Assembly (NCBI RefSeq): GCF_000384335.2
Contig: NZ_KQ031382.1
Coordinates: 124,001 to 188,000 of the forward strand
Length of the DNA stretch: 64,000 nucleotides
Source of the DNA: Hyphomicrobium sp. 99
Lineage (GTDB): Bacteria > Pseudomonadota > Alphaproteobacteria > Rhizobiales > Hyphomicrobiaceae
Reading direction: 5' to 3'
Positions 9,605 to 17,572 of the stretch are shown here, one piece after another. Each line of letters opens with the position of its first letter. Positions within the stretch are counted from its first letter, which is position 1. The notes beneath the pieces were generated by a model. The model was given only the letters and a program-made list of their open reading frames with translations. It had not been told where the DNA came from and did not search any database. Made by a program: the position numbers and the translations under genes.

Positions 9605-10225
9605 CTACGGCTTGCTGAAATCGACCTTCGGAACCTTCTGTTCTTCCGGCGAGATATCGAACGTCGCCATTTCCTTCGCCTGCGGATAAAGCGCCATCTT
9701 CCACAGCCGTCCGGGGAACGTCGTGATCTCGGTGTTATAGCTTCTTACCGCTTCGATGTAATCGCGGCGCGCGATGGCGATACGGTTTTCCGTGCCGGCA
9801 AGTTCGCTTTGCAGAGCAAGGAAGTTCTGACCCGACTTGATATCGGGATAGCGTTCGACGACCGCCATGAGCCGCCCGAGCGCGCCGCTGAGCGTCGCCT
9901 GCGCATCCTGGAATTTCTTCATTGCTTCCGGATTGGTGATAATATCGGGAGGCAGCTGAATATTCGTCGTCTGCTCGCGCGCTTTCGTGACCTCAGTCAG
10001 AACGCTCTTCTCCTGATCAGCAAAGCCCTTCACCGATGAGACGAGATTTGGAATAAGGTCCGAGCGGCGCTTGTACTGGTTCTGAACTTCGCTCCAAGCG
10101 GCCTTTGCCCGTTGCTCTTCAGTTGGGATGGTATTGATACCGCATCCCGCCATAGAGAGGCCCGCCATGATGATCGCCAGGAGCGCGATCGGACGAGCAA
10201 TGAAAGTTCTTGTCACTGCGTTCAT
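9605..10225 (-). CDS. lemA: LemA family lipoprotein
   Basis: A 206-residue LemA protein. The N-terminus MNAVTRTFIARPIALLAIIM leads to a lipobox with Cys28 (SMAGC), so the protein is predicted to be a lipoprotein rather than simply membrane-spanning. The LemA core follows, with NQYKRRSDLIPNLVSSVKG and long alpha-helical segments. LemA's biochemical role is not settled. It is the first gene of a minus-strand operon with two TPM-domain proteins, a widespread association. The frame is open further upstream to 10459, but that stretch is not LemA-like. Confidence 0.93.
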   Translation of the reverse strand: MNAVTRTFIARPIALLAIIMAGLSMAGCGINTIPTEEQRAKAAWSEVQNQYKRRSDLIPNLVSSVKGFADQEKSVLTEVTKAREQTTNIQLPPDIITNPEAMKKFQDAQATLSGALGRLMAVVERYPDIKSGQNFLALQSELAGTENRIAIARRDYIEAVRSYNTEITTFPGRLWKMALYPQAKEMATFDISPEEQKVPKVDFSKP

Positions 10226-10710
10226 GATTTGACGGACCCCATCGTTGAACCGAATCCCATTCGGCTGCGGGTAATGGACGTTGTAGGACGGATTTTGCAA
10301 GCCGGTTGTTGGTCTGGCCATCCCCAATGGGCCCTCAAATTCTGCGCCGAATCCTTGGCGCAGAGGCAAACGGCTAAAAACTTTAATAAGTTCACCACAA
10401 AACTGATTGGCATGTAGCCTTTCCGGTAACCCGAATGCTTCGAGCACCGAGGCTGCCATTCGCGGCGTCCAGTGCAGCTATCCAGAATGGGTTGAATACC
10501 CCTACCGCGTCGCCGAAACAGAACCTCAAGTTCACCTTCCCCGTTGCACAGATGACACCCGCGGTGGGCTGGAATGGCACGCAGGAAACCAGCTGAATTC
10601 CAATAATGGCTAAGCTGTACTGCCATAAATGCATGACAACTCTGAGCACGCTTCTCCGTTTAACACGAGGGCGATCAGTGGATCGCTTTTCGGATGCAAT
10701 GGAGCTCAAT
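10226..10710. other. 485-base intergenic region
   Basis: This gap between divergent lemA and the Gly/His-rich gene has visibly lower GC than its surroundings. Frames on both strands are open for 70-130 codons, but none has a convincing start, domain or ribosome-binding site. It contains a 7-bp inverted repeat (CTGCGCC at 10342-10348, GGCGCAG at 10357-10363) and a small palindrome, CCGAAT/ATTCGG, at 10250-10264 in the lemA leader. Promoters for both flanking genes must lie here, but I could not place them. Confidence 0.5.
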
Positions 10711-11046
10711 ATGGACGGTTGGAAAAAAGCTCTTGGCGGCGCATTAGCGGCCATTGCCGTCGCTGGCTTCTCGGCGGGTGCCGAGGCGCGCGGCGGACAC
10801 GGTGGTGGTGGTCATTGGGGGGGCCACGGCGGCTTCGGTCATGGTGGCTTCGGCCATGGCGGCTTCGCCCGCGGACACGGTGGTGGCCATTGGGAAGGGC
10901 GTCGCGGATTTGGTGGCGGCGGTTGGTGGGGTCCGGGGATCGGATTCTACGGCCCCTATTGGGATGATGCGTATTACGACGACTACTACTACCCGTACGA
11001 TGATTACTACTATTATCGCCGGCACCATCGCCGCTATTACAGGTGA
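10711..11046 (+). CDS. Secreted Gly/His/Tyr-rich small protein
   Basis: A 111-residue protein with a clear signal peptide (about residues 1-25, ending SAGAEA). A Gly/His repeat region follows, built on the unit GGFGH, then an aromatic-acidic stretch rich in Tyr and Asp, and finally a basic tail HHRRYYR. It has no recognised domain. GGAG six bases before the ATG at 10711 decides the start; an ATG at 10699 is also in frame. Similar GH-rich exported proteins are common in Rhizobiales and their function is unknown; metal binding through the histidines is only a guess. A strong terminator follows immediately. Confidence 0.75.
   Translation: MDGWKKALGGALAAIAVAGFSAGAEARGGHGGGGHWGGHGGFGHGGFGHGGFARGHGGGHWEGRRGFGGGGWWGPGIGFYGPYWDDAYYDDYYYPYDDYYYYRRHHRRYYR
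10828..10866 (+). repeat. 15-bp in-frame tandem repeat
   Basis: Two full copies and one partial copy of a 15-base unit encoding Gly-Gly-Phe-Gly-His lie at 10828-10842, 10843-10857 and 10858-10866. Third-position differences between copies show that the repeat is older than a recent slippage event. Confidence 0.7.
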
Positions 11047-11056
11047 TCCATCGATC

Positions 11057-11079
11057 CCGGCCCCGATTGGGGCCGGTTT
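11057..11079 (+). terminator. Rho-independent terminator-like hairpin
   Basis: A perfect 8-bp stem, CCGGCCCC/GGGGCCGG, with a GATT loop is followed by a short T run. It lies eleven bases after the stop codon of the Gly/His-rich protein. Confidence 0.75.
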
Positions 11080-11112
11080 CGTATCTCGCATGTTTTGAGA
11101 TATGGTAGGCGG

Positions 11113-11253
11113 CTAGAGACGCGCAGGCCGCACGAACGAGATGTCGAAGTGTATGGGAGTTGCGGCGGCCAATAGCGGAATACTGAAAATGATAATGACC
11201 ATGATTCCGCAGGCCAAAGCCGCTTGAAGAAACTGCACAGAGCGTTTCAACAC
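11113..11253 (-). CDS. Possible 46-residue single-pass membrane peptide
   Basis: A short frame starts at GTG (11253) with AGGAAAGG eight bases upstream. The product has a basic N-terminus (MLKRSVQF), one strongly hydrophobic segment (about residues 11-31) and a short tail ending FVRPARL. It could be a small membrane peptide or a secreted peptide with a cleavage near LAAA. No family is recognised. Support is only the ribosome-binding site and the coherent hydropathy, so this is tentative. It lies downstream of the small secreted protein on the same strand. Confidence 0.35.
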   Translation of the reverse strand: MLKRSVQFLQAALACGIMVIIIFSIPLLAAATPIHFDISFVRPARL

Positions 11254-11375
11254 GTTTGCACCCTTTCCTATCAAGGCGGATGCATTTTCCTCCGGATGTA
11301 TGGCCCCAGCGAGTCTGACGAACGGCGCCGCCGCGATAGAAATACGGCGCCGCGTGGGCGCCGTATTTGAGATGA

Positions 11376-11576
11376 TTACCACCAGCGGCAGTGACGGTGC
11401 CCATGTCTCCACCAGCAACGGCGGTGGTGCCGCCAATAGACGTTTTCGCTAACCGACGATTGACCAGAAATCTGCTTGAGCGCCTGCACATCGCTGCTGA
11501 CCGTAGCAGCGCTGGCAAATCCGGCTCCAAGAACCATCGCGGCAGCCGCGAAGGCGACACCCAACGTAGTCTTCAT
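11376..11576 (-). CDS. Small secreted His/Trp/Cys-rich protein A
   Basis: A 66-residue protein with a signal peptide (MKTTLGVAFAAAAMVLGAG, cleavage near FASA). A short linker contains ALKQISGQSSV, and the tail is extremely basic and aromatic, with many His, Arg and Trp and two Cys, ending CRWW. AAGGAG lies just upstream of the ATG at 11576. It resembles the protein at 52576-52836 in the linker (ALK, then QSS followed by I or V) and in the W-x-H-R-x-C opening of the tail, so the two look paralogous. No domain or function is recognised. Confidence 0.7.
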   Translation of the reverse strand: MKTTLGVAFAAAAMVLGAGFASAATVSSDVQALKQISGQSSVSENVYWRHHRRCWWRHGHRHCRWW

Positions 11577-11760
11577 GAGGCTTCTCTCCTTGGTTGCGAG
11601 CGTCGTTTTGACGCCAAGTGAGGAGCTACCTATAGCGACGGGGATGGGCAGGCCTTCCATACGGTTTCGTAAAGCGAGCAATAGCCCGCTTATATCGAAT
11701 CGGAGTGTTGCTTGGACACGTCAAAATGATTCGCCGATACGGCGTTGCACAATCAGTGCG

Positions 11761-11784
11761 GATTTCAGGAGGTATTCTGAAATC
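11761..11784 (-). terminator. Hairpin downstream of tRNA-Gly
   Basis: A perfect 8-bp inverted repeat, GATTTCAG/CTGAAATC, with an 8-base loop begins ten bases after the tRNA 3' end on the minus strand. No T run follows, so it may be a processing or stability element rather than a true intrinsic terminator. Confidence 0.4.
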
Positions 11785-11794
11785 TTGATGTTAC

Positions 11795-11869
<75 letters not shown>

Positions 11870-12055
11870 ATGTCCAGCAGCATCAGCGCCTTGCGGCGTT
11901 TGAAGACCCGCCTTATGGCGCAAGTGACAATCCAATGCAAGGCCTCTTCGCAACGATAATTGAGCGGCCCAATGAGACAAAATGTAAGCCCCTCCTCCAG
12001 ACCCTGTATCTATTCGAATAATAACGTCCCCCATCCCAGGGTGAGCCCCCATCAA

Positions 12056-12553
12056 ATGCCCCATACACGCGAGCAGCTGTTGTCCGTTTTGGACGAACTT
12101 AAAATTTCGACGAAGACCGTCGAGCACGCACCCGCCTTTACCGTCGCCGACACGGGTTCGATCGAGATCGATCTCCCCGGCGCCCACACCAAGAACCTTT
12201 TCCTCAAGGACGATAAAGGTGCGCTGTTCCTCGTCATCGCCAATGCCGAAACACGCGTCGACCTCAAGGCCCTCTCCAAACGGCTACCTGCCGGACGCTT
12301 TTCCTTCGGCAAGCCGGAGTTGCTTTTGGAAGCCCTTGGCGTGCCCCCTGGCGCCGTGACGGCTTTTGCTGCAATTAACGACACAGCAAAGCGCGTGAAG
12401 ATCGTGTTCGATCAGGCGTTGATGACCGAAGACAGCATCAACTGTCATCCGCTCGAAAACACCGCCACGACGAACATTGCACGGGAAGACCTTTTGCGGT
12501 TCATTCGATCAACCGGCCATGAACCCCATGTCATGGTATTGACCGCATCTTGA
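12056..12553 (+). CDS. YbaK/ProX-type aminoacyl-tRNA deacylase
   Basis: A 165-residue protein of the YbaK/ProRS-associated editing domain superfamily, closest in style to the ProX/PrdX (ProXp-ala) branch. Visible family features are TKNLFLKDDKGALFLV near the N-terminus, where the lysine is conserved, and the GVPPGAVTAFAAIND segment. Relatives hydrolyse mischarged tRNAs such as Ala-tRNA-Pro, acting in trans to the synthetase. AGGGTGAG upstream supports the ATG at 12056; the open frame to 11960 runs through unrelated sequence. The precise tRNA substrate is inferred. Confidence 0.85.
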   Translation: MPHTREQLLSVLDELKISTKTVEHAPAFTVADTGSIEIDLPGAHTKNLFLKDDKGALFLVIANAETRVDLKALSKRLPAGRFSFGKPELLLEALGVPPGAVTAFAAINDTAKRVKIVFDQALMTEDSINCHPLENTATTNIAREDLLRFIRSTGHEPHVMVLTAS

Positions 12554-12584
12554 AGATCTGACCGGCGGCGAGGAGATTGGGTCA

Positions 12585-13496
12585 ATGGAATTCGGTGATA
12601 AGGATTTCGCCGGCGCGTCAGGCGCCGCGAACATCGTCAAGGACGCGACGACCGCGTCTTTCAAAGCAGACGTTATCGATGCGTCGAAAACAGTTCCGGT
12701 TGTCGTCGACTTCTGGGCGCCGTGGTGCGGCCCCTGCAAGCAGCTGACCCCGCTGATCGAGAAAATCGTCCGCAGCTACAGTGGCAAAGTTCGCCTCGTG
12801 AAGGTCAACGTCGACGAAAACCAGGCGATTGCCGCGCAGCTCCGGATTCAGTCGCTGCCGACGATCTACGCCTTTCGCGACGGCCAGCCGGTCGACGGAT
12901 TCGTCGGCGCGCAGCCCGAAAGCGCCATCAAGACATTCATCAACCGTCTTGTCGCCGACGATGCCGAACTCGGCATTACCGAGATCTTGAAGGCGGGAGA
13001 AGAATCGCTCGAGCAGGGTGACCTTCAGGGCGCGGCCGAAGCCTTCGCCTCCGTCCTCCAGGAAGATCGTACCAATGCCGAAGCCCTGGCAGGTCTTGCA
13101 ACCTGCTACATGAAAAGCGGCGACGTCGAGCGCGCAAAGCAAACGCTCGCGCTCGTGCCCCCCGACAAACGCGAGCTGGCCGTCGTCAAAAGCATCGAAG
13201 CCGCGATTTTGCTTGCGGAAAAGGGTGCTGACACGACCGACCTCTCAGCTCTGACGGCCCGCGTAAGCCAAAATCCGACCGATCATCAGGCCCGCCTTGA
13301 TCTGGCGGTCGCTTTAGGCGCCAGAGGCGATCGGGAAGAGGCCCTTGAACTTCTCCTCGATCTCGTCAGGATGGACCGCAACTGGAACGATGAAGCGGCC
13401 CGCAAGCAACTCCTGCAGTTTTTCGACGCGTGGGGCCCAAAAGACCCGTTGGTCGGAGAAGGCCGTCGGAAGCTCGCATCGATCCTGTTCAGTTAG
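12585..13496 (+). CDS. Thioredoxin-TPR protein, CnoX-like co-chaperone
   Basis: A 303-residue protein with an N-terminal thioredoxin domain (about 30-130) carrying an intact redox motif WCGPC (W47-C51), followed by tetratricopeptide-like helices. This is the CnoX/YbbN layout: a chaperedoxin that holds clients and hands them to GroEL and DnaK. In Escherichia coli the motif lacks one cysteine, whereas alphaproteobacterial members keep both, as here. GAGGAG precedes the ATG. A LON-domain gene follows 30 bases later on the same strand, hinting at a proteostasis unit. Confidence 0.9.
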   Translation: MEFGDKDFAGASGAANIVKDATTASFKADVIDASKTVPVVVDFWAPWCGPCKQLTPLIEKIVRSYSGKVRLVKVNVDENQAIAAQLRIQSLPTIYAFRDGQPVDGFVGAQPESAIKTFINRLVADDAELGITEILKAGEESLEQGDLQGAAEAFASVLQEDRTNAEALAGLATCYMKSGDVERAKQTLALVPPDKRELAVVKSIEAAILLAEKGADTTDLSALTARVSQNPTDHQARLDLAVALGARGDREEALELLLDLVRMDRNWNDEAARKQLLQFFDAWGPKDPLVGEGRRKLASILFS

Positions 13497-13526
13497 GTTT
13501 TCAGAAAAAAGCGGAGACATGCGAAC

Positions 13527-14210
13527 TTGACGCTCACGGAACGCTACCGGCGTCCAGCCGACCTGCCCCCGAGGATTCCGGTCTTCCCGCTTCGTGGAGC
13601 GATCCTGCTGCCACGCGCAACGTTGCCGCTGAACATTTTCGAGCCGCGCTATCTCGAAATGGTCGACAACGTGATGTCGGGAGCCAGGATCATTGGAATC
13701 GTTCAGCCGATCGTATCGAGCGACGACGATCAGGAAAGCCCGATCGAAAAGACGGCGGGACTGCGGTCCGTCGGGTGCGTCGGCCGCGTGACCTCCTATC
13801 AGGAACTCGATGACGGACGTCTGATCATCACGCTCACCGGCATAATGCGCTTCCAGACCGTCGGCGAGGCCGAGACCGAGAAGCCCTACCGCATCATGAG
13901 CGTCAGCTACGATCGCTTTGCGAGCGATTTGACGGAAGGCCTTGGCGAAGAACTTGTCGACCGGCAAAATCTTTTGCGCGTCTTGAAGACGTATCTCGAA
14001 GCCAACCGCCTGAAAACCGATTGGGCAACGATCCAGCGCGCGTCCAACGAGTTCCTCATTAACGCTCTTTCGGTCATGTGCCCGTATGGCCCGGAAGAGA
14101 AGCAAGCTCTTCTCGAAGCGAAAGATCTGCGATCGCGCGCCGAGGTGCTCGTTGCTCTCGCAGAAATCGATTTGGCCTCGAACGGCAGCAGCGGCACGAC
14201 GCTGCAGTAA
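13527..14210 (+). CDS. LON substrate-binding domain protein
   Basis: A 227-residue stand-alone LON N-terminal domain, without the ATPase or protease parts of Lon. The opening IPVFPLRGAILLPRATLPLN and the following FEPRYLEMV are typical. Such proteins are thought to bind substrates or partners, but their role is not settled. The start is TTG at 13527, supported by GGAGA nine bases upstream; the ATG at 13519 is out of frame and closes at once. It sits between the CnoX-like gene and a Trm112-like gene. Confidence 0.87.
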   Translation: MTLTERYRRPADLPPRIPVFPLRGAILLPRATLPLNIFEPRYLEMVDNVMSGARIIGIVQPIVSSDDDQESPIEKTAGLRSVGCVGRVTSYQELDDGRLIITLTGIMRFQTVGEAETEKPYRIMSVSYDRFASDLTEGLGEELVDRQNLLRVLKTYLEANRLKTDWATIQRASNEFLINALSVMCPYGPEEKQALLEAKDLRSRAEVLVALAEIDLASNGSSGTTLQ

Positions 14211-14226
14211 AATCGGAAAGTAGTCG

Positions 14227-14454
14227 ATGAGCGAAAGCGAAGAAGCGGCAGACGACGCCGCGAATGCTGTCGATCCAAAGCTTTTGGAGCTTCTCGTCTG
14301 CCCACTGACGAAGACGCGACTTGTCTACGACCCGAAAACGCACGAGCTGATCAGCAAGGCCGCCGGATTGGCTTTTCCGATCCGAAACGGCGTTCCGCTG
14401 ATGATCGAAGAAGCAGCACGCAAATTGAACGATGACGATTTTCGTCGGCTTTAA
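14227..14454 (+). CDS. Trm112/YcaR family protein
   Basis: A 75-residue protein with the family core [19 protein letters not shown] and [13 protein letters not shown]. Eukaryotic and archaeal Trm112 activates SAM methyltransferases; the function of bacterial members is not established. Only one cysteine (C25) remains of the zinc ribbon, as is common in alphaproteobacterial versions. It is 16 bases after the LON-domain gene and probably in the same operon. Confidence 0.88.
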   Translation: MSESEEAADDAANAVDPKLLELLVCPLTKTRLVYDPKTHELISKAAGLAFPIRNGVPLMIEEAARKLNDDDFRRL

Positions 14455-14560
14455 GGCAAGGATGCGAAGTGACATCGAAATAAGAAAAATTTTTTAGCCG
14501 CCGCCGAGCCGGCTTAACCACGTCTCTTTAGATTCCGTAAAATACCCTGAGCTGACTGTC

Positions 14561-14577
14561 GCCCCGCATTTAGGGGC
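14561..14577 (+). promoter_or_regulatory. Hairpin overlapping a possible ribosome-binding site
   Basis: A stem GCCCC/GGGGC with loop GCATTTA encloses the AGGGG that would serve as ribosome-binding site for the TTG start at 14585 of the histidine kinase. If it forms, it would hide the site. This is a sequence observation only; no ligand or regulator is implied. Confidence 0.35.
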
Positions 14578-14584
14578 AAAAGCG

Positions 14585-16498
14585 TTGTTGCAAAAACCGA
14601 TGTACGCACAGCCCGCCAAGGTGGGCAAAGGCGCCGAACCGTCATCCCGTCGGAGGCGGCAGGCGGTCAGAGCATCGCGCATATGTGCTGCGCTCGCGCT
14701 TTTCACCGGCCTCTTGATGCTTGCCGGTGGCCTCGCTGCAAGCGGGGCGAAGATCGACTTCGCGCTCGCGGTCGCGTTCTTGGGAACTGCACTGCTCGGC
14801 GGCGGCGCTCTCTCCAGCATTGTGATGTCGCATGAATGGGCCACAGCGATTGCCCGCGCCATCCGGCTGCGCAAACGCGACGACATGCGCAAACTCGAAG
14901 AGATGAAGGATGCACATTGGCAGTTGTCCGACAGCGCCGTTCGTTACCGCCAATTCCTCGATGCTCAGCGTGACTTTGTCGTTCGTCACTCTCTCGATGG
15001 CCGTCTGAGGTTCGCTAATCGCGCATTCATCAGCGCTTTCGATCTCCGCAGCGAAGACGTCATCGGCTCGATCTATCGTCCTCCCATCATCAGAACGGAG
15101 CCGATCGCCGGATCATCGTCCTCCGGCCGGCGCACACTCGAACTCCTGCGAACACGCCACGGCAAGAGGTGGATCGCGTGGAACACAAGTGAAGTCATCG
15201 GCGAGACCGGCGAAATCGAAATTCAAGGCGTCGGCCACGACGTCACCGTCGAACGTGAAATCGCGGAAAAACTCAAAGACGCCCGCGACCGCGCCGAAGC
15301 CGCCAACAAAGAAAAGTCGCGTTTCCTCGCGGCGATGAGTCACGAAATCAGAACGCCGATGAACGGCATCCTCGGCATGATCAGCCTCATGCTCGAAACA
15401 CAGCTCGATGGCGAGCAAGCGATGCACGCCCGCATCGTCGAAGAGTCCGCCCGCGCCCTGCTGGTCCTGCTCGACGACATCCTCGATTTCTCGAAAATCG
15501 AAGCCGGAAAACTCGATCTCACAACCGACGTCTTTTCGCTACAGGGTTGTATCGAGCACGCCATGCAGCTCATGAGGCCCGAAGCCGCCGCCAAGAAGCT
15601 TTCCCTCACGTCTGCGATGTCCAGCGCCGTACCCGAGTGGGTGCGCGGCGACGAAATGCGTGTCCGCCAGATTGTTCTCAATCTCCTTTCGAATGCGGTG
15701 AAATTCACAAATGCCGGTACCGTCGCCGTGCGGACCGAGCTGGACTCGAATAAACCGAGCTTCCCGAATGCAGTCCGCATCGCGATCGAAGTCGCCGATT
15801 CCGGCATTGGCTTTGCGCCCGGTGCCGCCTGCCAGCTCTTCGACGAGTTCGAGCGAGGCGGAACCGTTATGAGCCATCCGGGCGGCACTGGCCTCGGATT
15901 GGCGATTTCGAAACGCCTTGCACAAGCCATGTCCGGCGAGATCGTGGCTAGCGGAGACCCTGCGAATGGGGCCGTTTTCACGGCCATTCTAGAACTTCAA
16001 CGCGCCGAAGCCCCGCGCCAGTCAGCCATCGAAAATACCGGCTCGACCTCAAGCTCCGTCGGGGGGCACCCTTTCAGCGTCCTGGTCGCCGAGGATAACC
16101 AGATCAACGCCCTCCTCGCATGCAAAGTCATCGAGCGCGCGGGTGGCAAAGCAACGGTCGTCGAGGACGGGCGATGCGCGATAAAAGCCGTATGGGAGAC
16201 GCTCGAAGGTAAACGGCCAGCGTTCGATCTGGTTCTGATGGACCTGCTGATGCCCGGCATCGATGGGCTGACCGCGACGAAGTCCATCAAGGCGCTCTAT
16301 TCGGAGCGAAAGCCCGCTGGCCCGTCTTGTCCGCCGATCATCGCCCTCACAGCCAATGCCTTCCCGGAGGACCAGGTCCGCTGCCGGGCGGCCGGAATGA
16401 ACGACTATCTTGCGAAGCCCTTCGACGCCGGTGATCTCCACGATCTGCTGATCAAATGGACCACGCCAAAGCTTGGCGAAGCGACGCCGGCGGCCTAA
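14585..16498 (+). CDS. Hybrid sensor histidine kinase / response regulator
   Basis: A 637-residue membrane kinase. Two transmembrane helices (about residues 32-54 and 57-80) are separated by almost no periplasmic loop. A PAS-like segment (about 115-225) and a short coiled coil lead to the HisKA domain with MSHEIRTPMN (His253). An HATPase domain follows (NLLSNAVKF, GTGLGLAI). The C-terminal receiver carries the phosphoacceptor Asp553 in LMDLLMPGIDG. No dedicated response regulator lies nearby. Start choice is uncertain: TTG 14585 has AGGGG upstream, and ATG 14600 is the alternative. OlsB-like gene downstream. Confidence 0.92.
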   Translation: MLQKPMYAQPAKVGKGAEPSSRRRRQAVRASRICAALALFTGLLMLAGGLAASGAKIDFALAVAFLGTALLGGGALSSIVMSHEWATAIARAIRLRKRDDMRKLEEMKDAHWQLSDSAVRYRQFLDAQRDFVVRHSLDGRLRFANRAFISAFDLRSEDVIGSIYRPPIIRTEPIAGSSSSGRRTLELLRTRHGKRWIAWNTSEVIGETGEIEIQGVGHDVTVEREIAEKLKDARDRAEAANKEKSRFLAAMSHEIRTPMNGILGMISLMLETQLDGEQAMHARIVEESARALLVLLDDILDFSKIEAGKLDLTTDVFSLQGCIEHAMQLMRPEAAAKKLSLTSAMSSAVPEWVRGDEMRVRQIVLNLLSNAVKFTNAGTVAVRTELDSNKPSFPNAVRIAIEVADSGIGFAPGAACQLFDEFERGGTVMSHPGGTGLGLAISKRLAQAMSGEIVASGDPANGAVFTAILELQRAEAPRQSAIENTGSTSSSVGGHPFSVLVAEDNQINALLACKVIERAGGKATVVEDGRCAIKAVWETLEGKRPAFDLVLMDLLMPGIDGLTATKSIKALYSERKPAGPSCPPIIALTANAFPEDQVRCRAAGMNDYLAKPFDAGDLHDLLIKWTTPKLGEATPAA

Positions 16499-16575
16499 AG
16501 GGCAACATCGAATCTAAAAACTGTCACGGAATCGTGCTAGCCGCATCTGAGGAACTGAGTAAGGAAGCTCACTCT

Positions 16576-17544
16576 ATGTGGCAGTCGATCGCAGACCGGG
16601 GTAGATGGCGGCCGGGTATGCCGAGTAAGTTTCCGGCCGGGCTTGCCGCGCTGAACGCCTTGAAAGCGCCCGCACGCCGCTTCACCGGATTAACCCGCGA
16701 GATCGAGCCCAAAATTTACGGCCGCGTCGGTAATCTCGAAGTTCGCTTGGCCCGCACGTGGGCGGAGATCAAGCTCGCGCAGCGCCTTCGTTATCAGGTC
16801 TTCTACGAGGAAATGTCAGCCGTCCCAACGCGCCTCGCGCAGTTTCGCCGCCGCGATGAGGATGCCTACGACGCCCTCTGCGATCATCTTCTCGTCGTCG
16901 ATGTCGATCAGACGAAACCTGGACGCGCCGGACGGCCCGAGAAACCGAAAGTTGTCGGCACTTATCGCATTCTTCGCCAGGAAGTCGCCGAACGCGGCCC
17001 CGGATTCTATTCAGCGAGCGAATACGATATTTCGCCCCTCCTCCGCCGCATGGGCTCGACGCACCGGTTCATGGAACTCGGACGCTCGTGTGTTCTCGCG
17101 CCCTACCGCAGCAAGCGGTCTGTCGAGCTTTTGTGGCACGGCCTCTGGACATACGTCCGCGAAAATCGCGTCGACGTTATGATCGGCTGCGCGAGCTTTG
17201 AAGGCATCGATCTCCAAGAACACGAAATGGCGCTGAGCTTTCTTCATCATCGGGCCAGGGCTCCCGAAGAGTGGCGATGCCGGGCGCGCGATCGGCTCTA
17301 TATCCCGATGGACCGCATGCCGTTCTCCGACATCGACCAGAAGGCTGCGCTGAAGGCGATGCCGCCGCTCATCAAGGCCTACCTGCGGCTCGGCGCATAT
17401 TTCGGCGACGGCGCCGTTCTCGATAAGCAATTCGGCACGACCGACGTTCTCGTCATCATGCCGGTCGCGAATATCGATCCCCGCTATTTCGAACATTACG
17501 GCACGCCGACCGAAACGAAGAGCCGGATCGCGGTCGACGCCTAA
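16576..17544 (+). CDS. OlsB-like GNAT acyltransferase
   Basis: A 322-residue protein of the hemolysin/OlsB-type GNAT family, related to the L-ornithine N-acyl-ACP acyltransferase that starts ornithine-lipid synthesis. Recognisable parts are LAQRLRYQVFYEEM, VVGTYRIL, MELGRSCVLAPYRSKRSVELLWHG and a basic C-terminal region. I do not see an olsA partner beside it; a PlsC-family gene lies at 32.2 kb. AAGGAAG upstream supports the ATG at 16576, although the frame stays open into the end of the kinase gene. Substrate is inferred from family. Confidence 0.8.
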   Translation: MWQSIADRGRWRPGMPSKFPAGLAALNALKAPARRFTGLTREIEPKIYGRVGNLEVRLARTWAEIKLAQRLRYQVFYEEMSAVPTRLAQFRRRDEDAYDALCDHLLVVDVDQTKPGRAGRPEKPKVVGTYRILRQEVAERGPGFYSASEYDISPLLRRMGSTHRFMELGRSCVLAPYRSKRSVELLWHGLWTYVRENRVDVMIGCASFEGIDLQEHEMALSFLHHRARAPEEWRCRARDRLYIPMDRMPFSDIDQKAALKAMPPLIKAYLRLGAYFGDGAVLDKQFGTTDVLVIMPVANIDPRYFEHYGTPTETKSRIAVDA

Positions 17545-17572
17545 ACAGCCTGACGCCGCCAGCGCCGCCCGC

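Noticed and set aside
10392..10754. 120-codon minus-strand frame in the lemA upstream gap, with a hydrophobic stretch from an internal Met
   Set aside because: No ribosome-binding site, no family resemblance, and it runs into the leader of the Gly/His-rich gene. I kept the region as intergenic.
16456..16575. In-frame extension that would overlap the OlsB-like gene with the end of the kinase gene
   Set aside because: A good ribosome-binding site before the ATG at 16576 and lack of family similarity in the extension favour the shorter protein.
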